Below are positions 1 to 13,884 of a stretch of 64,000 nucleotides of DNA, in pieces. Source of the DNA: Juglans regia (Eukaryota; Streptophyta; Magnoliopsida; Fagales; Juglandaceae). The notes below the pieces were generated by a model. It saw only the letters and a program-made list of their open reading frames with translations. It was not told the origin of the DNA and did no database searches. The stretch's first letter is position 1; every line of letters starts with the position of its first letter. The DNA is taken from contig NC_049910.1 of the NCBI RefSeq assembly GCF_001411555.2, positions 30,599,150 through 30,663,149 of the forward strand, in the 5' to 3' direction. Position numbers and translations under genes: made by a program.

Positions 1-2950
1 AACATTTGCCATTGGAGTTGTTACTGTGGCCATAAGCGACGTGATGCCCTTGGATGAGATCCTATGTCCTTGAAATCAAATGTCTCCAGGGTTTTCATGA
101 TGTATGCAGATTATAAATGTTCCTTTCACATCTCTCCAGTGAATAACTAACCTTTGGCATATGCTATTATCCTTCACAGTTAAACTGCTGGCAAACTACT
201 CTGTGCTAACATTGCCTTGGTTCTCTCATCGCCATAAAAACTACATTTAACTTGAACTTATGTGCGTGTTATTTTTCCTGTTTTTGTCCACAAATTAACT
301 GTTTGTTCCATATGACCTTGAAATTAATGCAAGGTTTTCTGATGCTAATCATGCAAAAACTTGCATTTTACGATGAAGCTTGGTCTGCCTCAAATTGATT
401 CTCAAAAGATTGCAATACTTGTTTGCAAATATAGCCAGATATTGCCTTTGCTTTTTTATTTATTTTACATATGAAATATGAGAAGATGCAGCTTTGACAA
501 GTTTTCTTGTCACTGATTGCCTATTGTTCCTTGTAAGAATGCAATACCAAAACTTAGCCAGCTTTCTCCTTTCACTGATTCAGGAAGTTGTTTATTCTTC
601 TAGTATCTTCTGGTAATTTCCAACATGGTGTGCTACAAGCATGAGTTATTGCTACACAAAACATAATGTAGTTCTAGTTTTGGAAGCTAAACAAGCCCCA
701 CCTTGCTTAGCAAGATTGTTAGAAAGGTGTGTGGGCTTGGGGTTGCTCTTTTCAAACAGCCGAAAGAAGCCCAATCTGACCGGTAGTATTTGTCATAGAT
801 TCTGAGCTTTTGTTTATTGTCTTTTTTTCTTTTTTTTTGTTTGGTATCTGTCTGGTCTTTTTGTTCCCCTTTCTTTGTGTCATTGATTTAGTCGGTATTG
901 AGTTTTCTGTCACCGAGTATTCATGAAAAAGACATTTGGCCTCCCGGCTGAACCTCAATGAAACCCTCATCGGCCACCTGGCCCCAAGAGTCCATGAATT
1001 ATTACCACTGGAATAAGGGTTCCTTTAGTTGTGCCTCGAGGACAGACTTGATTAAAGCATACAATCTGATGAGATGAAAATTCTTGAGCTCGATGGGTTT
1101 CTCCGAGCAGGCAATACAATGGATTAAGGAATGTTGGAGAGTAAAGTTCTCTGTAAACACTAAGGAGGCGCTAGTTGGTTACTTTCTGGGGAAAATATTC
1201 CGATCTTTTGTGGTGGTGATATCAAGTCCATATTCTTGATAGATTAATAAGTTTCTAGCTCGTGTTAGGGCTCTGATCCCCTAGTATGGAAAGACGGTAT
1301 CTTTATGTGTGAGGTTGCAGAAAGTGCTAAGGGTCAAGTCTTAGTATTATGTCGGGGTTCAAATTGGATTCATTCCCTATGAGATAATTAGGAATGTCAT
1401 TGATTTCCTCTCGTTTGCACTAGTGTGACTGTTGAATATTGGTGTAAAAGATTGGCTAGAGTTAGAAGATGGACTTGTAGGATTTTGGCCTTGGCAGGCA
1501 AGTTTCAACTTATTCCTCAATCTTATGCTGTGAGATTCCTTAGTCTTACAGTGTATTAATAACCGTTTTTCTCACTCATTCCACCATTCAGTATGAATGG
1601 AGTAAGGGACGTCCTCTCCGATCTCCAAAACATAAAGCCAAAAACCAAACCCACCCAAAGGACATTTCAGATTTGTAGTAAGTTAAGGCAAATCCATCCA
1701 TGTTAGGATGGGAGCAGTAGAACTTTTCTTTGTAATTGACACTTGTTTGGATGAATATATACTTATTTTACTTATAAAAAAAAAATGATTATAGGTGTTA
1801 AGACTATACCTCAAGAATTCGAGGAAGAAGAGAACTCCAAACTAAGCACTATCATTGAGGGTACAAATTTGAAGTGGCCATTTAACCCTAATCCTATTTG
1901 GAAGGATATTAGAAACAACGTCCCTCGCCAAATGTAAGACCAAGAAGTTGTTATGGTGATCTCCTAGTGGTGGTATTTTCACGGATGACTTGTCTCATGG
2001 TATAATTAGGCGTGGTTCAAAGGGACACATCCCTCCACATTCCTTATATTGTGGCTATAATTTGAATGAAGGTCAAGCATTATGGATAGAATATGTTTTC
2101 AAGGTCTTGCCCAAGCTGAGAGATTCTCTATTGGTGGTCGTGACCATCCTATTATTTTCTTGAACTTTCTCTGCCTGAATCGATTGTACTATTTGCCACA
2201 AAAAGGGGAAAGGAATCTCAAATGTCTCGACAAAAATGATGTTGGCAGCCTCTATGTGGTGCTCTTTACAGAAAGATTAACTTCCTTCTTGGGAGCATTC
2301 TGAACGAGATTCCCAGCTGCATTAAAATTAAAGATTTTGCTCACTTGGGGATGTTCATGCCTCCCATAGAAATAAATAGATAGAGGACTTAATAAGGATA
2401 TCAGATTATATGCTTGGTTGGTTGCAAAATGTTTAGTAGATGTACTTGACTTGACTTTTGCTGTTATGTGCTGTAGCATTTTGCCTTTACCATGTGCCCT
2501 GCGTATTGGCTGCAGGTTTGGTACTTATTAGTTATTATGTATTATTGTTTGAGTTGGGGTTGCCTTGGTTGTTCTTGAGAGACTCTCTGTTTCACTTGGT
2601 GTTCGTAATTCCTGTATGGGGAGACCGACCCATCTTGGTTATTGAATATTTTATTATTTACGATACCCCTAAAAGTTACTTCGGATTTCCTACGAGTGTT
2701 TGATGTGATAATATCGAATACTGATTTGATGTGGACCCATTTTGGTGAATATGAGAAATATAATGGATTTTCTCTTCTTTCTCTTATCCTTTCATTGATC
2801 ACAGACAGAGTAGTTAAAAAGTTATGAGAGGATCTCGGTTAAAGGATCTATTTGGGACTACTGCAACATATCTCATAGCTTTTTCTTTTTTATTTTCCAC
2901 AGAAAGCCCATTGAGATCATGGGCTATACAATAAAAGGCAGCTCTATCCT
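1..2950. other. Left-edge region without a certain gene
   Basis: No complete gene is recognisable. The first 73 bases read open in frame 2 and end with a stop at 71-73. The peptide is short and hydrophobic and might be the last exon of a gene that lies outside the window; this is a guess. Around 1078-1250 one frame gives a peptide with weak likeness to the thumb-side region of plant LINE reverse transcriptase (WIKECW, then VGYF), followed by stops. An A-run at 1778-1788 preceded by an AT-rich tail looks like the 3' end of an old retroposed copy. The remaining ORFs are short and unconvincing. Confidence 0.35.
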
Positions 2951-2951
2951 T

Positions 2952-3118
2952 TGGGTGAGATTTTCGGTATTCTCATAATATTTTACTATAATTTATTATT
3001 TATTTTACTTATTTTTTATTATTATTTACTGCTATTCAATATTCTATCATTAAATTTTTATTAAATTTTTACTATTATTCATGAAATATACAAGAATACC
3101 TCACTATCCAAACACAAT
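2952..3118. mobile_element. MITE with TTTGGGTRGTGAG-type inverted ends
   Basis: A 165-base AT-rich unit starts with TTTGGGTGAGATTTTCGG and ends with CCTCACTATCCAAACACA, the approximate reverse complement. The interior is almost only A and T with no coding capacity. The same end type occurs in the MITE inside intron 11 of the GCS gene. The ends have diverged, so this is an old copy; limits are good to about 5 bases. Confidence 0.6.
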
Positions 3119-3130
3119 GTTTCATGTTGG

Positions 3131-3149
3131 ACTCTCTCTCTCTCTCTCT
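3131..3149. repeat. (CT)n microsatellite
   Basis: Uninterrupted CT dinucleotide run of about nine units, just right of the MITE. Confidence 0.9.
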
Positions 3150-3908
3150 ACAAAAAATGACATTCATATATCTCAAAATAATAGATACAACTCATTTTTA
3201 AAATGAGTTTTACTACTCATCATTCACACGCACCGTACACTATATTTATTTGTATTTTTTTATTTATTTTTATTTTTTATTCTTCCTAAGTTAATTTATT
3301 TCTTCTACTCATCATTCATACGTAACATATTTGGTAAGAGAAAAAAATTTTTAAAAAAATATGGTGTGTGGTGTAAAGATAATGAATAGAATCTTTCTTT
3401 TAGAATAAACACATTTCCAAAAAGACATAAAGGAATTGATTCGGACGATAATCCTTGATTAAAAAAGATGGTTTTACAAGTACATGAAGACATAAATAAA
3501 TAAATAATTGGACTCAATTGCTAGTAGGCTTCCTTCCTTCGTGTCATGCTTCCAAGCATTTAATTCCTAGACCACAAAAAGAACCTTCTAAATTGTAGTT
3601 GTACATATAAAAGTAATCTCATGATTCTACACGACAAGTGTAAAGTTTTTTTTTATTAATTTTTTATTTTTTGAAATGTCCACAATCAATCCCTTTTTGT
3701 TCGAATGAAAAAAATCTTATCCTTGAATTAAAAAATAAAAAACAGTTAGACCTGGAGTAACCTAGAATTAAACAATAATTAGAAAATTTAAAAACCTAAA
3801 ATTTGAAGCAAAAAAATTGAAAATTTAATGAGAAAAATGTAAGAAACTAAAAGTAATTTTGTTTCCTATTCATCAACTGTTTTGTGATTAAATGATAGGA
3901 TGACTAAT

Positions 3909-4263
3909 AAGTCTCGTTTGGATGTTGAGTTAAGTTGAATTGAGTTAAATTTTTATGAATAATAGTGAGCTGAAATGATAGTGTGAGTTTTGTGAGGTCC
4001 ACTTAAAATGAGTTTAGATGTATTTAGATGTTAAGATGAGTTTAAATATATTTATGAGAAGTTAAAAAAAATATTGGGTCTCGTGTGTACAGAGGTATTG
4101 AGTTAAAAAAAATTGTGGGTCTCCTGTGTAAAGAGGTTTTAAATTGAGACGAGTTTAGTGATTTGATAGTAAAGTGTTTGAATTAAATTCAACTTAAAAT
4201 TAGACTAAACTGAGATTACTGAGTTGATTTCAATTCAATTCAATTTCCAAACTGGGCCTTAAG
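3909..4263. mobile_element. MITE of the TTTGGATGTTGAGTTGAG family
   Basis: The unit begins CTCGTTTGGATGTTGAG and ends TTTCCAAACTGGGCCTT, imperfect inverted repeats. The interior is AT-rich with recurrent GAGTTTAGATG and GAGTTGAAAT words and no ORF. Related copies lie at 20335-20610, 38883-39170 and 63434-63790. It abuts the left end of the large Gypsy element, so the original flank of that element is hidden. Confidence 0.65.
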
Positions 4264-4288
4264 ATATGTTTGTATGATGTGAGTGATG

Positions 4289-7104
4289 CCTTGTGTAACG
4301 CCCCGATCCCGGAGGTCCGCAGAGTTAACTTTTAATATCTCAAATCAACTTAAATAGTACAATTATAAAATCTAAAAAATCTAATAAAATATTAATCAAT
4401 TTAATCAATCTAAATATCTAAGTTCCTCCATGGGGACAATAAAGAAAATCTCAATAACATAAATTAAAAACTCTCTAAAATTCGAAATTATCTTTAACTC
4501 ATCAAATCAAAATATCTGAAACATAAATTTGGTTTACTAACTACGACTCTCAAATAAGCACTTGTACCCTCGGACACTTATTCCACTCTGATCATTACAC
4601 CTGCTAAAACTTTCTACTCTTGTTCTCCAACTGAACCATCAAAAATATCTGAAAAATATATGGAAATAAGGGGTGAGTTATCAACAACTCAGTAAGCACA
4701 GGACATATACTAGTATGTAAACATGAGCATTTACAGAGTTCAGAATGCAGAACAAAAATATTTTCTTTTAGAATGCAGAATCAGAATAATGTTTTCAAAA
4801 TGCAGCATCAGAACATATTATCAAAAATATCAGAGCGAAAGTTTGAAAATATTCATAATCAAAATCCATTTGGCATAGCATAAACTGAAACATCATATCT
4901 TATCTTATCATATCATAACAAATATCATGTTTAACCCCCGTGGTAGGGTTGTGCAAACCCCGGTAACTAACCGAGTATAAACAGAATGTGAATCTTCCCC
5001 TTATTCATTCTCGGTGCCCCGAGTGTGCACATAGGAAAGACCACGCAGAAAACCACTTTGTTTCCAAAGTGGGTGCACCAGAAACAGAAAAGTTGGTACC
5101 AACCCGAACAGAGGCCACAGTGTTACACCCGTGGTGAGGTCAGAATGGAACAGAAACAGAAACAGAAACAGAATGTTATGCCAGAGGTTTTCAGAAATCA
5201 CATCAGATCATTTCAGAGTACATAAAATCTTCAGAACAGAACAAAATCATTACACAACATAATTTATGCACAAAATTGCATATTCGCTCTCTTTTTCAAA
5301 GTTCAGAAACAGAATGTCAAAAATAAGCTCATGTCTACACCGGTCATGACAGAAAATAATTTCTTCTTAAACAGAATCTCATGAGTAATGCAGAACAAAT
5401 AATTGAGACAGTTCAAATTTTTTTTCAACATCAAATATGTGTATTTTCCAAAAAATAACCTCAGCTCATTTTATTTTAAATGCAAAGTCTAGCATAGGAA
5501 CCCCGCTTACCTGAACTTCTTAACTTTTTCGAAATTCCTCAAAAACGTCGGACAATAATTAATCGTCACCTATAAAATAATCACGTAATTCTCATAAATT
5601 CTAATTAATCACGTATTTCGATATTTAATCCTAAGCTTATAAAATAACCTATTTAATTCCTCAAAACCTAAAATTACCAATCATCACTTTCTAAAATCGC
5701 CAATGCTAATTTAATACTATGACTAAAACATTTAAAATTCAGACCTATTTATTAATGAAAACAACTTATGAAGTTTAATATAGAGTAAAATAATTATCCC
5801 AAAATACTTTAAAATAAACCATAACTATTATTAAATAGACTAAAACATATCTAAAATGTAAAAAAATAACATTACACAAATATTGTTTACTATTAAATAA
5901 ATCTTTACTTAATAACATATTAAAAAATACTTAAGTGATTTTCTTTAATCATAATTAAAATGTTCAAAATAAAATTTCACACTTTCAATAAAAATAATAC
6001 GTTACACTTAGTATAATTTAAAAAAAATACTATATAAACTCAGTACAATATCTTATACATCTCACAAAAGGTAATAATATAATTATTAGACAAAACATTT
6101 CCTAAACTACAGAAGTTTTCGGAACAATAACAAAAACACCCAAGCAACAAGACAATGTCGCGTGGTTGGAGAGTAACGGAGGACCTACCGAGAGAAGTGG
6201 AGCTGCAACGGAGTTGGGCGGGTGCGCTAGAGATGGTGGGTACTACGGCGGTGCACTGGAAGAGAGAGAGAGAGAGAGAGAAACACGGTGAGAGAGAAAC
6301 AAAGAAAACGGAGAAGTAGTGCAGCGTTTGGCAAAAGCTCACCGCGAGGGACAAGACAGAACTGAGGCGGCTCGAGGCTGACGGAAAGGTGACAAACGGC
6401 AGATTCTGTGGCTAGCCCAATAGTTTTCCCGACGTACGGTGGTGACCAACCGAAAAAGTGGTGATGCTTTGTTTTTGAGATGAGAAGCAAGGGCTCTCCT
6501 ATTTTTCTTGGTGATGGTCAGCGGTGGTTCCGTGTGGGTTCACGACAGCTTAAGGAGGTGTAGACCAGGTTCGTCGGGAAGGCGGCTGCGATGGCTTCCT
6601 GCGGCATGCAACTAGGTGCACGCTACGCGGAGTAGGAAGGCAGAGGCTTCCTGTTAAACTGGCGTGGTGCTTTTCGAATGGGTGAGGACAGGCTGCGGTG
6701 ATGCTGGGACGGCGTGGGTCGTGACTGAGCTAGAGGGTGATTCGCTGTTTGCAAAGAGGAGGAAAAAAAATGATGGGCTAAGGTTTCGCGTGGGAGGGCA
6801 GCGGCGAAAGCTTTCTTCAAATACCTATATATATAAATATATATATATAGGTGGATGAACAAGAAAAGAAAACCCTAGAGGAAGAGACGTGCGAGCGGAT
6901 GAAGATAAGTTGTGTGTGAGCATGCGCGACGTGAACGAAAAAAAAAAAAACTTACGGGAATTTAGAGATAAAGACCAAAAGAGAAGAAAACAAAAATGAA
7001 ACATGCGGAAAAAAAAAATGTGTGCAGAAAAATAAAATAAAAAAATAAACTAAAACAAAATAAATAAATAAAAGAGCTTGATTGGGTCCGGGTGTTACAC
7101 CTTG
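4289..7104 (+). mobile_element. Solo LTR (4294-7099) with CCTTG target duplication
   Basis: A 2806-base insertion begins TGTAACGCCCCGATCCCGG and ends GGTCCGGGTGTTACA, so it has TG...CA ends. It is flanked on both sides by CCTTG (4289-4293 and 7100-7104), the 5-bp duplication typical of LTR retrotransposon insertion. There is no internal gag-pol and no second LTR, so it is a solo LTR. It interrupts the 5' LTR of the larger Gypsy element and must be younger. It holds a short CAGAAA tandem run near 5145-5175, a (GA)n at 6260-6281, and a GC-richer stretch at 6120-6800. Family lineage is not determined. Confidence 0.88.
6260..6281. repeat. (GA)n microsatellite
   Basis: Uninterrupted AG run of about eleven units inside the solo LTR. 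Confidence 0.9.
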
Positions 7105-8512
7105 CATAATTTTGTATATTTTTTCACTTGTTAACTTTAAGTTTTATCTAATTTTATTTATTTTTGTCGATATTATTGTCATTTAATTTTATTTTTGATT
7201 TGAAAAAAAAAAAGACCTATATTTTAACAATCTATCGTCCAAGGACTCTTTCTTATTTAAATTAAGATTTATCTGAATATAAGGGCTCGTCATCGAGGCT
7301 GTTTTGGACATAATGATCAAGTTGATTTTTGAAATGTTAAAGATTTGAGAAATTTGAAGAGGATAACAGCAGAAATTAAAATAGAGAGAGAGACCGATGT
7401 TCAAAGTGATTTTCAAGATACTAGATAACGGCAAAATTTGGAGGAACTAAAAAAAATGCAAAGACAAAAAGATTGAAGACACGTAAAAGAAAAAGAAATG
7501 GAACGAAAAATCCTGAAATGTGACGAAAGTTGACGCGTGAAGGAAGAAAAAACAGAAAAGTGAACAGAAAAAAGATTTGAAAAAAAAAAAACTTTGAAGA
7601 GGAATGTTGAAATTCAAAAGGATAAAAAATTAAAAAATTAAAGAAAGCTCATGATTATCATTCTACCTACCACGTGACTTAAGGCTGGAGAAGTTTTGAA
7701 GAAGAATTGAAGATGGCAAATTTGAAGAGGAAAACGACGGCAGATAGGGGATTTTCATTATTCCTCTAAAAAAAAAATACGATGAATCCGTTTATATTGA
7801 ATTTAATTTTTTGTATGAACTAATTTTTTTTTTATTTTAAAAAAATAATGTAATCTAATTTTAAATTATATTTACTTTTCTATGTTAATTTAAAGTAAAT
7901 CTTTATTATTTTTGTCTAACTTATTCTGAGCTTATTGTTTCTAATTGACTGATCATTAATTAAATGATTTTAATTTGTAATTTACTTCCGAAAGATGAAA
8001 TTATAGGATCGACCTTAGATATTTCAGTATAGGTAAATATAGAAATCGAAAGACCTATATGAACCTATATAGTCTTAAAATCGCTAGTCTTAGGAGATTT
8101 ACATACTCTTGTTTAAAATGATGATCAAGAATAAATTTAACTGACTATCAAAAGAGGCTTTTGGATGGCTTAGGAGATTTTGCTAACAAACAAAGAGAAT
8201 TAAATTCAATTAGTTATATGAGAAAAGCATAGTGAGGGATTAGGTGAAATCGGTTTCCTAAAAGTTTTTTTTCTCATTGATTCGATCATCAAACAATAGC
8301 TCTCTTTTCCTTTGAATATTTTCTTTGAATTAATTTTATATCAATTTGCAATTACAAACAATCTTAGTGATTGTTCTAAATAAAATCGATGTTTTTATAA
8401 TTTCGGTTTTTGTCAATAGTGAGATATCAATCCCTGAGGACGACACTATGCTCATCATTTTACTATAAAACTACGATACTATGCACTTGCTGTTTTGCAC
8501 CTATCAAGTTTT

Positions 8513-8530
8513 TGGCACCGTTGCCAATAA
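8513..8530 (+). promoter_or_regulatory. Primer binding site of the Gypsy element
   Basis: TGGCACCGTTGCCAATAA lies six bases after the 5' LTR end. It resembles the TGGCGCCGTTGCC type complementary to the 3' end of a tRNA, reported as tRNA-Asp for Athila-like elements. It has degenerated at the G-to-A and distal positions. Confidence 0.65.
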
Positions 8531-8709
8531 TTGATTTCTTTTTTTTTTTTTTTTGATACTAACCAATCTTGATTTTAATTTAGAAATTATTTTGTTTTAC
8601 AGGTGTGTTTTTTACGTTGGATGTGTTGTGCTAGATATCTTGACATTACTCCATTTGATCCAGAAATTGAAAGAACTCTTAGATCACTAAGAAAAAAAAA
8701 GTACTAGTT

Positions 8710-11700
8710 ATGTCTGACGGACAAGCAAATGCACAAACACACACCTTGAATGACTATGTACGGCCAATTGTGAATAACAACTACTCAGATATAATACGTC
8801 AAACCATTAATGCCAACAATTTTGAGCTCAAACGAGCCTTAAATCAACATGGTGCAACAAGCCCAATTCAGTGGATCGCCACTAGATGATCCCAATATTC
8901 ATTTGGCGATGTTTTTGGATATTTGCGATACTGTAAAGATTAATGGTGTTACTGAAGACACCATTAGACTGAAATTGTTTTCTTTTTCTTTGAGGGACAA
9001 GGCAAGAGGTTGGCTACAATTTCTACAACTAGGAAGTATCACTAGTTTGCAGGACATGGCCGAAAATTTTCTTGCTAAATTCTTTCCACTTGCAAAAACA
9101 GCTCAATTCAGGAGTGAGATTGGTCAATTCAAACAAAATGATTTCGAATCACTCTATGAAGCATGGGAAAGGTATAAAGATTTGATTCGACGCTACCCTT
9201 AACACGGATTGTCAGACTGGTTGCAAGTTCAGATGTTCTACAATGGGTTAAATGAGAAAAAAACTCGGACCACAGTTGATGCTGCTGCTAGTGGAAATTT
9301 GATGTCAAAGATAGCTGAAGGTGCTACATCTCTTTTGAAAAAAATGGCCTCAAATAACTATAAATGGCCAACCGAAAGAACTATGGCTAAGAAAGTTACT
9401 GAGATTCATGAATTGGAGCCGTTAGAAGCCCTTTCAACTCAAGTTTCAACTTTGACAACCCAAGAAATATCATAAAGTGCAGATTATGTTGCGGCTGCAA
9501 GTATGACAATTCTGAGTAATGAAACGAGTCAAGAACAAGTTCTATACATCAACAATCGGAATTACAACTATCATGGTAATCTTATGTCAAATTACTATCA
9601 TCCATGACTTCGAAATCATGAGAATTTGTCTTAAGGAAATACAAAGAATGTGTTGAAATCTCTTCTGAAATTTGATAGTCAACCAAGCAAGAAGAAGATG
9701 TCACTTGAGGATGCAATGGTTTCTTTTCTTGAGGAGACAAAGACGAGGTTCAAAAAGAATGATTCACGGATGGACAACATTGAGACTCATTATAGCAACA
9801 TGGAAGCTACTGTGAAGAATCTTGAAGTGCAAATTGGGCAACTAGCCACAACCATCAATACCCAACAAAGAGGAATTTTTCCTAGCAACACAGAAGTGAA
9901 TCCAAATGAACAATGTAAGACCATCACACATAGGAGTGGAAGAAAAATTGAGAGGTCGCCATTAAAGGAAACCATGTCCATTCCTACAGCTGCAAACAAT
10001 GGCTAAAGTAAGAATAAAGTAGAAGAATAAGAGATTATGGATGATATATTGAGAGAAACTGACAAGCCTCCAGCAATTTCACTTCTTGACAATCCTCCTA
10101 TTCTTCCTACTCCACTCCCTTATCATCAATGTTTCCAAAAACAAAAATTAGATAAGTAATTTTCGAAATTTTTTGATATTTTTAAGACAATTCACATAAA
10201 TATTCCTTTTGTAGATGCTTTGGAACAAATGTCAAATTATGTCAAATTCTTGAAAGACATCATTTCCAAGAAGAAAACGTTGGAGAAGTTTGAAACAGTA
10301 AAATTTTTTGAAGAATGCAGTGTCATTCTTCAAAAGAAATTGCCTCAACAATTAAAAGATCCAGGGAGTTTCACTTTTCTATGCACTATTGGAAGTTCAT
10401 TTTTTGATAAAGTTTTATGTGATTTTGGTGCTAGTATTAATCTTATGATACTTTCTATTTGTAGAAAATTAGGACTTGGAGAGATGAAACAAACAACCAT
10501 TTATTTGCAACTAACAGACCGATCCATCAAGTACCCACGATGAATCATAGAAGATGTATGGTAAAGGTAGACAAATTTATTTTTCTTGGTGATCTTGTGG
10601 TGTTAGATATAGAGGAAGACAAAGAAGTCCCACTAATTTTTGGCTATCAGAAGGGCTTTAATTGATGTTCAAAATGGTGAATTTATGTTCAACATCCACC
10701 AAGCCATGAGATTTCTAGAAAAGCCAAGCATTTTTTTTCGGATAGATATCATTAAACAATGTGTAAAAGATGCCTTTCAAGAAGATGCACCAGCCGGTCA
10801 CTTAGAACAATGTATCATCACTTCATTTCAAGCTTTTAATTTCACTAACTCTGCTATTTGTGGATTTGATTTACCTATTGTTAGTGAAGGATTTCTCCAT
10901 TATATATTTGCCTTGGAAGCCTTACAGTAGGACACATCACTTAGCAATGAAGTGGAGAGGCTAGAGCCGATTGTATCAAAGCTGAATTCTACATTTTCTA
11001 GAGAAAAGACGTAGCAAACTACAACTTACATCCTTCTAGAGTTGAAGCAATTACCTGAACATCTTCGCTATGCATTCTTGGGTGATAATTACACATTTCC
11101 AGTGATTTTTGCCGCATCACTCACACCTGAAGAAGAGAAAAAGCTGCTGCATGTGTTAAGGGAGCATAGAAAAGCCTTGGGATGGACCATTTTCAACATA
11201 AAAGGTATAAGCCCCTCCATTTGTATGCACAAGATTTTAATGGAGGAATCTTATAAACCGTCGATCAAGCACCAAAGAGGATTAAATCCATCAATGAAGG
11301 AAGTTGTGAGAGTTGAAATTTTGAAACTCATCAATGCTATAATTATTTATGCTATTTCAAACAGCTCATGGGTAAGCCCAATGCAAGTTGCGTCAAAGGT
11401 GGAATGACCGTGGTAAGGAACGACAATAATGAGTTTATTCCTACAAGAACAGTCAAGTATTGGCGTGTATGTATGGATTACTGCAAACTGAACAAAGCAA
11501 CAATGAAGGATCATTTCTCACTTCCTTTCATTGATAAAATGTTGGATCAATTGGCCAGGTATTCCTACTATTGTTTCTTAGATGGCTATTCGGGTATAAC
11601 CAAATAGCCATAGCCCCCGAAGACTAAGTGAAAACTACATTCACATGCCCATACGGAACATTTGCTTTTAAGAGGGCGTCATTCGGATTGTGTAATGCCC

Positions 11701-13884
11701 CAACGACATTTCAACGTTGCATGATGGCCATCTTTTCTAATATGGCAAAAGATATCATGGAAATTTTCATAGATGACTTTTCAATTTTTGATATATCTTT
11801 TGATCATTGTTTGCATAATTTAGCTCTTGTTTTGTAGAGATGTCAAGACAAAAATCTGGTCCTAAACTAGGAGAAGTACCATTTTATGGTTCAAGAAGTG
11901 ATCGTGCTTGGCCATCGAGTGTCATAAAGGAATTAAGGTTAATCGAGCTAAAGTTGCAACTATAGAAAAATTATCACCTCCAAAGAATGTGAAGAGAATC
12001 CGAAACTTTTTGGGTCATACGGGATTTTATAGAAGATTTATAAAAGATTTTTCTAAACTCTCTAAACCTTTATGTAATCTTCTTGAAAGAAAATTCTCCA
12101 TTTGTCTTTGATGATGCTTGTTTGCAAGTCTTTAATGCGATTAAGGAGAAACTAGTTTTAGCACTAATTATGATTGTACATGATTGGAGTCAACCTTTTG
12201 AAGTCATGTGTGATGCAAGTGACCTTGCAATTGGAGCAGTATTAGGACAAAAGCGAGATAAACTGTTCAGGGCCATCTATTATGCAAGTTGGACTTTGAA
12301 TGAAGCTCAACTAAATTATACAACAGCCGAGAAAGAGATGCTTGCTATTGTTTTTGTTTGTGACCAATTCCGGTCTTACCTCATTGGTACAAAAGTGATA
12401 GTGTTCATTGATCATGTAGCAATTCATTATTTGTTTGGCAAGAAGGATGCTAAGCCTAGAGCTGATTTGTTGGAACCTGCTTCTTCAAGAGTTTGATTTG
12501 GAGGTTCGAGCTAAGAAAGGAAGCGAAAATTCAGTTGCTGATCATCTCTCTCGGTTGGAGCAAGAGGAAGTAAAACTGGATTCAGTGGCATGTGAGATCG
12601 AGCTTACTTGGTATTGTAAACTACCTAACTTGTAAAGTACTTCCACCAGATCTCACTTACCACCAACACAAGAAGTTTCTGCATGATGTGAAATATTATC
12701 TTTGGGATGAATCTTTGTTATTCAAAAGATGCCCTGACCAAATCATCCGAATATGTGTACCAAAAGAAGAGATGAAAGCCATTCTCCATCTTTGACATTC
12801 ATCATCATATGGAGGACACGTTGGAGCAACACAAACAGCAGTTAAGGTACTTCAAAGTGGTTTCTTTTAGCCTTTGATTTTTCGTGACAGTTGTACTTTA
12901 GTGAAAACTTGTGACCGGTGCCAACGTATGAGAAATATTTCAAGCGTCAGGAGCTACCATTGAAAAACATATTGGAGGTTGAATTATTTGATGTTTGGGA
13001 AATCGATTTCATGTGTCATTTTCCTCATTCCTTTGGCTTTGTTTACATCTTGCTAGTAGTGGATTACGTGTCAAAATGGGTGGAAGCAATTGCTACAACA
13101 ACAAACGATGCAAAGGTAGTGCTTAAATTTTTGCATAAGAATATATTCACAAGATTTGGCACTCCATGAGTTATTATTAGTGACGAAGTAACCCACTTTT
13201 GCAAAAAGTTGTTTGACAACATGCTTTCTAAATATGGTGTGAAGCACAAAATAGCACTTGGCTATCAACCTCAAACTAATGACCAAATTGAAATTTCGAA
13301 TCGAGAAATTAAGAACATCCTTGGAAAGACAGTCAACACAAATAGGAAGGATTGGATAAAGAATCTTGATGATGAATTGTGGGCATACCGTACATCCTTT
13401 GAAACACCTATCGGGATGTCTTCTTACCAATTAGTGTTTGGAAAGGCATGCCATATTCCTGTGGAGTTGGAGCATAGAGCTTATTGGGCTGTAAAGAAGT
13501 TTAATTTGATTTGAAGGCAACATGGGAAAAACGACTTCTGAAATTGAATGAGATGGATGAGTCCTGAAACAATACTTATGAAAATGCGAAAATCTACAAA
13601 GAATGGAAGAAGAAGTGGCATGACAAGCAGATGCTCAGGCGTGAGTTCGCATCAGGACAACAGGTTTTACTCTTCAATTCACGACTCAAACTCTTTCCAG
13701 GAAAGTTAAGATGGACAGGTCCTTCCGTCCTTATCCAATTAACAAATTTTTCTCTTTTGGAGCAATAGACTTGAAGGTCAAGACATGAAGTATATTCAAA
13801 GTTAATGATCAGAGATTTAAGCATTATTACAGAGAACAAGTGGAGAGGAACTGTGCACTTATTCCTCTTAGGGACCCCAATTGA
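8710..13884 (+). pseudogene. Gag-pol polyprotein remnant (Ty3/Gypsy)
   Basis: The likely start is the ATG at 8710, with a frame change near 8846. Recognisable parts in order: retrotransposon Gag domain (8849-9475, CDTVKINGV and KARGWLQFL motifs), a later Gag linker (9650-10006), aspartic protease (10220-10543, CDFGASINLM around the catalytic Asp), reverse transcriptase (11042-12111, with FIDDFS in the YxDD position and GFYRRFIKDFSKLSKPL after it), RNase H (12083-12635, FEVMCDASD, AEKEMLAIVF), then integrase (about 12800-13514: CDRCQR zinc finger end, [16 protein letters not shown]). The frame is broken by at least ten stops or shifts, so no polyprotein can be made. The final residues before the stop at 13882-13884 read IPLRDPN, a usual pol end in this group. 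Confidence 0.9.

Larger units (their letters stand above)
4267..8506 (+). repeat. 5' LTR of the large Gypsy element, interrupted
   Basis: It starts TGTTTGTATGATG and ends CACCTATCA. Without the inserted solo LTR it is about 1.43 kb. It aligns with the 3' LTR at 16501-18089; for example both have the words GGACTCTTTCT, CATCGAGGCTGTTTTGGA and GAGGACGACACT in the same order. The left boundary is set by comparison with the 3' LTR, which follows a polypurine tract directly. Confidence 0.8.
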
